DNA of 8,591 nt from CAZKYP01 sp964556885 (GTDB taxonomy: Bacteria > Planctomycetota > Phycisphaerae > Sedimentisphaerales > Anaerobacaceae). Every line of letters starts with the position of its first letter. The stretch's first letter is position 1. The notes under the pieces are model-generated. The model was not told the DNA's origin, searched no databases, and saw only the letters and a list, made by a program, of their open reading frames with translations. The stretch lies in assembly GCA_964556885.1 (NCBI GenBank), contig CAZKYP010000139.1:1-8591 (forward strand). The letters are read 5' to 3'. The position numbers and the translations under genes were made by a program. Shown piece after piece: positions 1-5,559 of this stretch.

Positions 1-49
1 GGTTCTTGACTCTTCTTTTCCTCGTATCCTCAGCCCTTTTTTATGCGCA

Positions 50-89
50 AAAGTTACAAGTGACTAAAGTTTAAAGTGACTAAAGTGCC
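50..89. repeat. Degenerate 8-bp tandem repeat (five units)
   Basis: Five consecutive octamers can be read at 50-57, 58-65, 66-73, 74-81 and 82-89: AAAGTTAC, AAGTGACT, AAAGTTTA, AAGTGACT, AAAGTGCC. Units two and four are identical, so a 13-bp word recurs exactly with period 16 (58-70 and 74-86). The array lies just downstream of the cysK stop codon, in non-coding DNA that runs to the left edge. An 8-bp palindrome, CCTTAAGG, overlaps its end at 88-95. No terminator hairpin with a T-run is evident for cysK here. The function is unknown; it looks like a degenerate simple-sequence repeat. Confidence 0.6.
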
Positions 90-119
90 TTAAGGAGAAT
101 CGGCGGGCTAAAGCTTATA

Positions 120-1007
120 CTACAACAACGCCGTGCTGAAATAACGTTCGGCCCGGTCCGGTAGCACCGTTGCGATATTACCGCCGATAGTTTTCGCTAA
201 TTTACGTGCGGCCCAGACATTAGCACCCGAACTGATACCGACCAGCAGCCCGAAATCCGCACCCAACTGTCGCGTTGTCTGAATCGCATTGTCGTCGGAG
301 ACTTCCACAACATCATCGACTAACGAAACATCGAGCACGGCTGGAATGAAACCGTCGCCTATACCCTGAATTTGATGCAGGCCCGGTTCGTGCCCCAGGA
401 GCGCCGAGCGATTTTCCGGCTCGACCGCTACAATTTTTATATCTTTTCTCTGCTCTTTGAGAAATTGCCCTACTCCCTGTAGCGTTCCGCCGGAGCCTAC
501 TCCCGCTACGAAACAATCAATCTGGCCGCTTGACTGATGCCATAACTCGCGGGCAGTCTGCTCGTAGTGAACTCGCGGATTTTCAGGATTTTCAAACTGC
601 TGCGGCACAAAAATATTGCTGTCCTCAGCGGCCATTTGCTCAACCCTCCTAACCGCCCCGGCGATGCCCTCCTCGTCAGGAATAAGAATAAGCTCGGCGC
701 CAAGTGCTTTTATGAGCTTCTTTCGCTCCTCGGACATGCCCTCCGGCATAACGATTCGAACATGATAACCCATCAAACGCCCCACTAACGCCAGTCCGAT
801 GCCGGTATTACCGCTCGTAGGTTCGGTAATAATCGTATCTTTATTGAGCTTGCCGTCGCGGCGGGCGGCCTCGAGCATCGCAAGGGCTATCCGGTCTTTA
901 ATGCTGCCGCCGGGATTGAGAAATTCGGCCTTTGCGAAAATTTTTTCGCCTTTTAACTGTATCAGTGGCGTATTGCCAATAAGATCAAGAATATTATCTG
1001 TAAGCAT
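120..1007 (-). CDS. cysK: Cysteine synthase A (O-acetylserine sulfhydrylase)
   Basis: This 295-residue PLP-dependent enzyme makes L-cysteine and acetate from O-acetyl-L-serine and sulfide, the last step of cytosolic cysteine synthesis. The order of family motifs is complete. The PLP-binding lysine is K37 in NPGGSIKDR. The substrate-binding loop TSGNTG is at 64-69, the PLP-phosphate loop GVGSGGT at 169-175, QGIGDGFIP at 214-222 and GISSGAN at 257-263. The C-terminus ends with the usual ERYFSTALL-type tail. The length is slightly short for the family (about 300-320) but nothing is missing. The ATG at 1007 directly follows GAGGAG at 1011-1016, with only 3 nt between, which is tight spacing. A sigma70-like promoter lies about 60 nt upstream. 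No serine acetyltransferase or sulfate-assimilation gene is next to it, so it appears monocistronic. CysM-type specificity cannot be fully excluded, but the GSIKDR and GISSGAN context favours CysK. Confidence 0.96.
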   Translation of the reverse strand: MLTDNILDLIGNTPLIQLKGEKIFAKAEFLNPGGSIKDRIALAMLEAARRDGKLNKDTIITEPTSGNTGIGLALVGRLMGYHVRIVMPEGMSEERKKLIKALGAELILIPDEEGIAGAVRRVEQMAAEDSNIFVPQQFENPENPRVHYEQTARELWHQSSGQIDCFVAGVGSGGTLQGVGQFLKEQRKDIKIVAVEPENRSALLGHEPGLHQIQGIGDGFIPAVLDVSLVDDVVEVSDDNAIQTTRQLGADFGLLVGISSGANVWAARKLAKTIGGNIATVLPDRAERYFSTALL

Positions 1008-1064
1008 ATTCTCCTCACCAGTTTTGTCTATAGAACCGAAAATAAATTAATATGACTTAAGATT

Positions 1065-1093
1065 TTTATAATTTTTTTCTTGCATTAATTCAA
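1065..1093 (-). promoter_or_regulatory. Sigma70-type promoter for cysK
   Basis: On the minus strand a -35 box TTGAAT (1088-1093) is followed by a 17-nt spacer and a -10 box TATAAA (1065-1070). This lies 58 nt upstream of the cysK ATG, so transcription should start near 1055-1060. The surrounding DNA is very AT-rich, so chance matches are possible, but the optimal spacing and position support it. No T-box, S-box or cysteine-regulator site was recognised in the short leader. Confidence 0.55.
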
Positions 1094-1742
1094 GCACAAA
1101 CTAAAATACACTCATAAATCGTTGATTTAAGGCTTCTTGCGGATGGTTATTTACAGAAATTATTCCATTATATATGTGAACATTATTTAAGAAAAAAAGT
1201 ATTGATTTACAGAGAGCAATTTGATATAGTAAGTTTAAATGAATAAAAGCACATTCACAGGGCTGAGGATATCTCGCTTTTTCCTCTCCCTCCGCACCTC
1301 AGCCCTGTATCCTCTTTTTCGCGGGAATCGAGGTTTATCGCATTTTTTCCAGTGATTTTCAGCTTCTTAAATCCACATTCTTTTAGAAAATATACCCCTG
1401 TCTTTTTCTATGAATTCATGGTCCCGTAACGCTTTTCCCGGTGGCGAAGATTTTTTTATAAACATTAAAACCAGCAGATATTTCGAAAATTTTTGATGTA
1501 TATATTCTCATAGTACGAGTGAATTAAACAATCTACATAATCTAATCATCTAAGCAACTGTTATATGTTCCAGCACAGAAATCAAGTCAGCAGTATTTTC
1601 GGACGATGTTTCGAATAGGAAATGCCTAATTATCCCTGTTATTTTGGATAGAAATTGATATCGTAAAAGATATAAATATCTTCTTTCATGGTGGTAACCT
1701 TATAATAAAGGAGCCTGGCGTCAGGGCTTTACTGAATGCTAA
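1094..1742. other. Long AT-rich intergenic region, no gene recognised
   Basis: About 650 bases separate the cysK promoter from the plus-strand small frames. Stops are frequent in all frames. Only ORFs under 40 codons occur (for example 1239-1355 on plus and 1367-1465 on minus), and neither has a ribosome-binding site or a recognisable motif. No tRNA cloverleaf or riboswitch core was seen. The only strong structure is the 12-bp inverted repeat at 1257-1308. The composition becomes visibly richer in GC from about 1761, where coding signal begins. Confidence 0.6.
1257..1318 (+). repeat. 12-bp inverted repeat with 28-nt loop and trailing T-run
   Basis: ACAGGGCTGAGG (1257-1268) is perfectly complementary to CCTCAGCCCTGT (1297-1308), giving a stem of 12 uninterrupted pairs around a pyrimidine-rich 28-nt loop. 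A run of five T follows at 1314-1318, so on the plus strand it could work as a rho-independent terminator, although the loop is long and the T-run starts 6 nt after the stem. No plus-strand gene lies upstream of it in the window. The loop, right arm and T-run also read as five heptamers (1283-1317), most starting CCT, so this could equally be a repeat element that can fold. Confidence 0.45.
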
Positions 1743-1763
1743 TTTGTTAATTATTTTATCGCT

Positions 1764-1937
1764 TTGCTGCCCGGCGGACTGGGGCAATCCTGCCGGGTAA
1801 TCCTTTCCAGGACTCCGGCCACGATATACGGCGGCTCGGTTACGTTCAATCTTAAATGCGACCCGGCAAAACAGAATTATATGTCAGGTCGTCTCCGGGG
1901 TGGTGACACAGGCGATACGGCGATTATCTTATCTTAA
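1764..1937 (+). CDS. Small unrecognised reading frame, start unclear, possibly 5'-truncated
   Basis: The frame is open from 1743 and ends with TAA at 1935-1937. The coding-like part starts about 1764 and gives roughly 57 residues, including RVILSRTPATIYGG, SVTFNLKCDPAK and the Gly/Asp-rich end RGGDTGDTAIILS. There is no ATG near the beginning. TTG at 1764 is the only plausible start and has no Shine-Dalgarno sequence; the first ATG is at 1881. Coding is supported by the GC rise exactly where the frame becomes clean, by a beta-strand-like alternation of residues, and by the one-base overlap of its stop with the next start (TAATG). The missing start suggests either a non-canonical start or the surviving 3' end of a larger gene. 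I do not recognise the family. It could be a remnant of a phage structural gene, given the terminase nearby, but no motif shows that. Confidence 0.42.
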   Translation: MLPGGLGQSCRVILSRTPATIYGGSVTFNLKCDPAKQNYMSGRLRGGDTGDTAIILS

Positions 1938-2104
1938 TGAACCGCACCGAAAACCGGACGCTCGAAATACAAATTCCCAAAGACCGCGCCGGAAAAGATT
2001 TCATCGACCTGATCACCAACCAAACAATGCATCTGGCCCGCTCCCTCACAATAGCCCCCAACACAACGATAATCCTCTACCCCACCAACACGGCCAACCA
2101 ATAA
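1937..2104 (+). CDS. Small hypothetical protein (55 aa), translationally coupled to the preceding frame
   Basis: ATG at 1937 shares its A with the preceding stop (TAATG), a classic coupling arrangement, which explains the absence of a Shine-Dalgarno sequence. The product is 55 residues and contains LEIQIPKDRAGKDFIDLI near the N-terminus and a hydrophobic C-terminal stretch, SLTIAPNTTIILYPT. It has no signal peptide or transmembrane helix and no recognised domain. It ends 26 nt before the convergent PIN-domain gene. The competing frame starting at GTG 1900 gives a product rich in Pro, His, Asn and Arg that looks like an out-of-frame read, so this frame is preferred. Function unknown. Confidence 0.5.
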   Translation: MNRTENRTLEIQIPKDRAGKDFIDLITNQTMHLARSLTIAPNTTIILYPTNTANQ

Positions 2105-2130
2105 GATAATCAATCCCTCATAGAAAATGT

Positions 2131-2652
2131 TTAAACACCTCTGCCTTGTATCGAGTCTAACTGACCCAAATGAGTATATTTCTCACGGAATTTTTTTGTA
2201 TATTGCCTTTCGAGCTGGCGTGAAAGCCCTATATCCTGTAGAGCTTCTTCTAAAGAGATACCTTGCACAGACTTATCAAGCAAACCTAATACCCTAAAAA
2301 CGGCATGATCGGCTGCGCACACACGCCAGTTCTCTGAAGAAGCACAAAGAAATGCTAATGTTTCATTCTCACCGGGATCAATAATATCTTGATACGGCAG
2401 GTCAAATTTATCATAGAAGTTTTTCACAGCAAAAGGTTCTACATCAACTATCTTTATCAATCCTTGTTTTTCGTAAGGCATTAAGTCAATGTACTCTTTA
2501 TCGTCTCCTTTACTTGCAAAAACAACCTCGTTTTCAGCCACAGTTCTGGTTATTGTGACATCACAAGCTTTTATGAATTGTTCCCAGATACCCAACTCAA
2601 AAAGTTTTATAATCGGTCCGGCGTCAAGCAACAGGAATTGTAATTTTTTCAT
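2131..2652 (-). CDS. PIN-domain-like protein, predicted partner of the upstream XRE/ImmA protein
   Basis: This 173-residue protein looks like a PIN-fold nuclease. The N-terminal strand LLLDAGPIIKL holds the first acidic residue (D10). Further acidic positions are E40/E42 in TVAENEV, E95/E97 in PGENETLAFL and D115 in VCAADHAVFRVLG, matching the spacing of the usual PIN metal-binding set. PIN proteins are typically Mg-dependent ribonucleases, often toxins; activity here is inferred. Two starts are possible. ATG 2652 has GAGGA 8 nt upstream and gives a normal PIN N-terminus (MKKLQFLLLDA). ATG 2670 has AGGAG 10 nt upstream and adds six residues. Either start lies inside the end of the upstream gene (29 or 47 nt overlap), so the two are co-transcribed and probably coupled. 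The C-terminal 50 residues are Lys/Arg/Gln-rich and outside the core fold. The partner gene type supports a toxin-antitoxin or regulatory pair. Confidence 0.75.
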   Translation of the reverse strand: MKKLQFLLLDAGPIIKLFELGIWEQFIKACDVTITRTVAENEVVFASKGDDKEYIDLMPYEKQGLIKIVDVEPFAVKNFYDKFDLPYQDIIDPGENETLAFLCASSENWRVCAADHAVFRVLGLLDKSVQGISLEEALQDIGLSRQLERQYTKKFREKYTHLGQLDSIQGRGV

Positions 2653-3724
2653 CCGTGAAATCCTCGTCATCCATAAGATACTCCTGAGCTTTCTTATAAC
2701 TTATACCCATATATTTGGCAAACTGTATCAGAGACAACCTGCCATCTCTCAATGCACGCTGCGCCAAATCGCAGTATCTTTCAGGCAGCGTTTCAGGCTT
2801 CTCGGATTCTCTTGGCTTATGAAACTTTGCTAATTGTTTAGCGGCAACAAGATATTGTTCTGTGTCCTCTTTCTTAATTCGGAACAATGTTGATATGCGG
2901 TAAACCATAGCATCCAAAGAAACGCCGAATTCCCTTGCCAAATCGTCTACACGATCGAGCGGTGCCGGCTCTTGTTTATCTACAAGGGCAGCAATTCTTT
3001 GCTGCAATGATTCTTCAGGCATTAGCAGTTTGCTTGCAAATGAATCGGCGAGGTGTTCTTCGTTCTCACCTGGTTCTTTGCTTTTCGCTCTGAACATGCT
3101 CCATGTGAGAAGGTGAAACAGTTCATGGGCAAGGTCGTAGTTTCTGCGCCAGGAAGCGTTCCTGTTGTTCAATAGAATTGCCGGACCGAATTCTTCTGAA
3201 ACTGTGGATATCGCACTGCCAGCGAATTCCAGGTGGAATATTTTGACGTAATATCTCTCTTCCAGAATTTTTTTAAGGGATGTACTGGGTATATCACCGA
3301 GGCATAGATAGTTGTGAACTTTTCTTGCGAAGGATTCTGCTTGTGGCCAACCGAATTGATCAGGATTATCTACATCCGGTTGTGGAAATACAGATTTGCG
3401 AGTTTTTGCCGTGCATAATTCCAGCTTATGATATTGCTGGCATAAGCGCCGAAATTCTGCTTCTGTTTCTTTCAATTCCTCTACGTTGCTTGGCCCGTCG
3501 CGCCAAAGCATTATTGGCTCAACAGGCAAACTATCTGTCAGGAAGAAATCTATAGATCTCTTATACACCTCTGCCAATTTACTAAGCTGTGAAAACTTCG
3601 GCTCCCTCTTGTCGTTTTCAAATTCACTAAGAGATGATTGACCAATACCAGTTTCTTCCGAAGCTTTCTCTAAAGTGAAACCAATAGCATTTCGTGCAAT
3701 TTGTAATTTTTGTCCAATATTCAT
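2624..3724 (-). CDS. XRE-family transcriptional regulator fused to ImmA/IrrE-type metallopeptidase
   Basis: This 366-residue, two-part protein has an N-terminal XRE/Cro helix-turn-helix at about residues 4-62, with the recognition region GIGQSSLSEFENDKREP. A DUF955 (ImmA/IrrE) zinc peptidase domain covers about 125-280. The zinc site is visible: HELFH at 200-204 gives two histidines and the catalytic glutamate, and E223 in EHLADSFASKLLMP is the expected third ligand. A second HTH-like helix pair follows at 331-350. Relatives act as repressors or antitoxins, or as proteases that cleave a repressor, as with ImmA in ICEBs1 and IrrE in Deinococcus. The start is set at 3724 because GGAGG lies 6 nt upstream and the XRE domain begins immediately; an ATG at 3784 would add 20 residues of untypical sequence. 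The gene has its own promoter, probably autoregulated by the HTH, and overlaps the PIN gene that follows. By eye its GC content is lower than that of the terminase gene. Confidence 0.93.
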   Translation of the reverse strand: MNIGQKLQIARNAIGFTLEKASEETGIGQSSLSEFENDKREPKFSQLSKLAEVYKRSIDFFLTDSLPVEPIMLWRDGPSNVEELKETEAEFRRLCQQYHKLELCTAKTRKSVFPQPDVDNPDQFGWPQAESFARKVHNYLCLGDIPSTSLKKILEERYYVKIFHLEFAGSAISTVSEEFGPAILLNNRNASWRRNYDLAHELFHLLTWSMFRAKSKEPGENEEHLADSFASKLLMPEESLQQRIAALVDKQEPAPLDRVDDLAREFGVSLDAMVYRISTLFRIKKEDTEQYLVAAKQLAKFHKPRESEKPETLPERYCDLAQRALRDGRLSLIQFAKYMGISYKKAQEYLMDDEDFTDEKITIPVA

Positions 3725-3730
3725 TTCAAA

Positions 3731-3735
3731 CCTCC
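3731..3735 (-). promoter_or_regulatory. Ribosome-binding site fixing the XRE/ImmA start
   Basis: GGAGG on the minus strand sits 6 nt before the ATG at 3724, which is optimal spacing. It decides the start against the in-frame ATG at 3784, which would lie upstream of both this site and the predicted -10 box and therefore outside the mRNA. Confidence 0.8.
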
Positions 3736-3754
3736 ATTTTCTGCTCCCCAGAAT

Positions 3755-3783
3755 ATTATACAATACCATCGGCTTATTGTGCA
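3755..3783 (-). promoter_or_regulatory. Sigma70-type promoter for the XRE/ImmA-PIN unit
   Basis: A perfect -10 box TATAAT (3755-3760) is preceded by a 17-nt spacer and a weak -35 box TGCACA (3778-3783, 4 of 6 matches to consensus). The -10 box ends 30 nt before the ATG at 3724, giving a short leader that contains the GGAGG. The weak -35 with a perfect -10 fits a promoter under repressor control, which would suit autoregulation by the XRE domain; that last point is inference. Confidence 0.6.
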
Positions 3784-3790
3784 TAATTTC

Positions 3791-3805
3791 TTCTGAAAAA
3801 CAGAA
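3791..3805. promoter_or_regulatory. Candidate operator palindrome upstream of the XRE/ImmA promoter
   Basis: TTCTG (3791-3795), five A, then CAGAA (3801-3805) form a perfect 5-bp-arm dyad centred 15 nt upstream of the -35 box and 33-47 nt past the terminase stop. XRE regulators commonly bind short dyads near their own promoter. The arms are short and the region is AT-rich, so chance is a real alternative. A weak terminator stem for the terminase is another, though no good T-run follows it on the minus strand. Confidence 0.28.
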
Positions 3806-3837
3806 AATTCCTAAAATATTTCATAAAATTCCTCTCT

Positions 3838-5388
3838 TTAATAGCGGCGGGTGGTGGTTTTGGTGGGTTTATTGAGGTTTATGAAGAAATATCTCAGTGC
3901 GTCGATGGGATGGTCGTATAGGCCGTCTTTGAGCGGCAGCTCGCCGGGTGCGATACCAGAATCGGGGTAATGATAGCACTGCATCGCCTCAATAAGTCTC
4001 TGGCATTTCGGAGAGATTATCAGCGAGCTTCTGCCGTCGCCCGAACAAATCGCCCGGCGAATCAGCTCGATTCCCTCCAAAATCCCGCTTCGCTTGTATC
4101 GCACGGCAATCCCCAGCGCCCGCAGCTCCCGAACCGCGCTCGAACCTGTCACGTCATTGACTCCGGTGCCGGCCGGGTCACAAAACGTTGCGGCCACCCG
4201 CTCTTCGGCAACCGGCGTGCGGCTCTTCATCACTTCAGCATGAACGCTAATAGTCGCCCTGCTGCGAACGTACTCATCTATCACACGCACCACGCCGGCT
4301 CCATCGACCTGAATCCAAAGGCACACAAACGGATTTACAAATCCGAAATCCAGCGAGCGATACAGCGGCAGGTTCGCATCGTAATCGATTGGTTTTACAT
4401 GCACAGTCGGATCGAACTGGTCGAACACAACATTCTCCAGCGAAGGCCTGCGGCAGAGCATTTCCGCTTCCCAGCCCGCCCTGCTTGCCCGACGCATTTG
4501 CGTGATGCAATCGTCAATTTTCAGATAGCCGCAGGCGTTCCTCGCTTTGCCCGCACAATCAGTCCACAAGGGACATTGCGAGCAGCTCCTGCCGATGCAC
4601 TTTTCAATTACTTCCCAAACGCACCACTTGAAAATCGGCGTTCCGAGTTGTGGAGCTGAGCCGACCACCTTCTGCATCAGGCCGTACGGCCGGTGCATCG
4701 TGCTGATAAGCTCCATCGCGGCCGTGATGCCATTCGTGCTCATAGTTGTGAACTTTGCGGCTGCGAAGACATCATCATCGAAAAGTTCCAGCTCGTCGCA
4801 TCGCAGCTTGTGCACATGCTGGCCGCGAACGCTTGTTGCCGACTGGGTCAGGACCTCGACCGCCGAGCCGTTCACAAATTCACACTTCGCCTTCAGGGCC
4901 GGGCCGGCAAGGAATTGCTCAAAGCCTCTGTACAAAAAATTCACAAGGTACTCATACATCCTGCCTGACTGCTCGCCGGAGCCGCCCAGGATTCGAACCT
5001 GACAACCCGGTTTGAATATGCAATCCAACAGCGTCGCCGCAGCGGCCAGTTCCGTCTTGCCGCCGGCACGATTCGCCCAGACAATGCAGTCGCTATTCGT
5101 GCTTCGTGCTGAGTGCTGCGTGCTGTGTATCGCGGAACACGGAACGCCGAACTCAGAACTAAACGTGTGCCATAGGTAATCCATCGGACTGCTGTGTTCG
5201 GGACAAATCTTTCTATCGGGTACATCGATGCCAAGAAAGACCTTGATGTAATTTTTCAAATCCAGCTTAGTGCCCGGCCGAACCCGCCGAAGCCGCTCAT
5301 AAACTCCAGACACTTTTTCAACACCCGTCAAGGCTCTGCTTGGCTGTGACTGGACATTCGAACTCTGTAAAATTGCTGATTCTTTCAT
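3838..5388 (-). CDS. Phage-type terminase large subunit (ATPase-nuclease)
   Basis: This 516-residue protein has the two-domain layout of terminase large subunits, which pump DNA into phage proheads and cut it. ATPase: Walker A-like ANRAGGKT at 105-112 (lysine K111, first glycine replaced by Ala), SATSVRG at 183-189, Walker B HKLRCDE at 193-199 (D198, catalytic E199) and a coupling segment near STMHRPYG (229-236). RNase H-like nuclease: D347 in SLDFGFVNP, E372 in IDEY, D404 in FCDPAG and D496 in YDHPIDALRYF, so the active site looks complete. Between the domains is a cysteine cluster, C264, C269, C272, C278 and C286, which could bind zinc or an Fe-S cluster. The ATG at 5388 has GGAGG 7 nt upstream. 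No small terminase, portal, protease or capsid gene flanks it. It is therefore a solitary prophage relic or a domesticated terminase. Residues about 76-99 come from a 7-bp repeat array. Confidence 0.87.
   Translation of the reverse strand: MKESAILQSSNVQSQPSRALTGVEKVSGVYERLRRVRPGTKLDLKNYIKVFLGIDVPDRKICPEHSSPMDYLWHTFSSEFGVPCSAIHSTQHSARSTNSDCIVWANRAGGKTELAAAATLLDCIFKPGCQVRILGGSGEQSGRMYEYLVNFLYRGFEQFLAGPALKAKCEFVNGSAVEVLTQSATSVRGQHVHKLRCDELELFDDDVFAAAKFTTMSTNGITAAMELISTMHRPYGLMQKVVGSAPQLGTPIFKWCVWEVIEKCIGRSCSQCPLWTDCAGKARNACGYLKIDDCITQMRRASRAGWEAEMLCRRPSLENVVFDQFDPTVHVKPIDYDANLPLYRSLDFGFVNPFVCLWIQVDGAGVVRVIDEYVRSRATISVHAEVMKSRTPVAEERVAATFCDPAGTGVNDVTGSSAVRELRALGIAVRYKRSGILEGIELIRRAICSGDGRSSLIISPKCQRLIEAMQCYHYPDSGIAPGELPLKDGLYDHPIDALRYFFINLNKPTKTTTRRY
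5098..5162. repeat. Two adjoining 7-bp repeat arrays inside the terminase gene
   Basis: On the plus strand four heptamers follow each other exactly: CGTGCTT (5098-5104), CGTGCTG (5105-5111), AGTGCTG (5112-5118), CGTGCTG (5119-5125). After a 9-nt gap come four more sharing GAAC: GAACACG (5135-5141), GAACGCC (5142-5148), GAACTCA (5149-5155), GAACTAA (5156-5162). Because the period is 7, the repeat is translated in shifting frames and yields a Ser/Thr/His/Ala-rich low-complexity stretch (about residues 76-98) immediately before the Walker A motif at 105. The reading frame stays open. The pattern resembles the short tandemly repeated heptamers (STRR) known from cyanobacteria, but here it lies in a coding region. 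Confidence 0.75.
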
Positions 5389-5459
5389 TATCTAACCTCC
5401 TGATTTGATTGTGATTGCCCCGTGAATCTCTGGTTTAAATGATATGGGATTTGAACCTT

Positions 5460-5465
5460 ATTATA
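5460..5465 (-). promoter_or_regulatory. Possible -10 box for the terminase gene
   Basis: A perfect TATAAT on the minus strand lies 71 nt upstream of the terminase ATG, within the 171-bp gap after the LRR gene. No convincing -35 hexamer is found at 16-18 nt. A 7-bp inverted repeat, CTTATTA (5487-5493) and TAATAAG (5514-5520), lies just beyond and might be an operator or a weak terminator stem. The gap holds no ORF and no clear rho-independent terminator for the preceding LRR gene. Confidence 0.3.
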
Positions 5466-5559
5466 CTTTCATTGAATAAGCGGATTCTTATTAAAATTTA
5501 TGACCTAAAAGTGTAATAAGGCTTACCTGGTGGACTAAATGAGGGCTTATCAAACATTT

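Noticed and set aside
1239..1355. 38-codon plus-strand ORF spanning the inverted repeat
   Set aside because: No ribosome-binding site, no motif, and it translates the repeat element; probably chance.
1367..1465. 32-codon minus-strand ORF in the intergenic region; an adjacent frame also reads coding-like after a stop
   Set aside because: Too short, no ribosome site and no recognised family; it could be a gene remnant but cannot be supported.
1701..1745. Small hairpin around AGCCTGGCGTCAGGGCT as a terminator or riboswitch
   Set aside because: The stem is only about four to five pairs with a bulge and is followed by no T-run; too weak to report.
1900..2109. Plus-strand frame starting at GTG 1900, about 69 codons
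   Set aside because: Its product is rich in Arg, His, Pro and Asn with no fold-like pattern, as expected for an out-of-frame read. The overlapping frames ending at 1937 and 2104 have better residue patterns and a coupled junction.
3970..4659. Long plus-strand open frame opposite the terminase gene
   Set aside because: It is antisense to well-conserved terminase motifs, its composition is shadow-like, and it has no start context; the terminase fully explains the openness.
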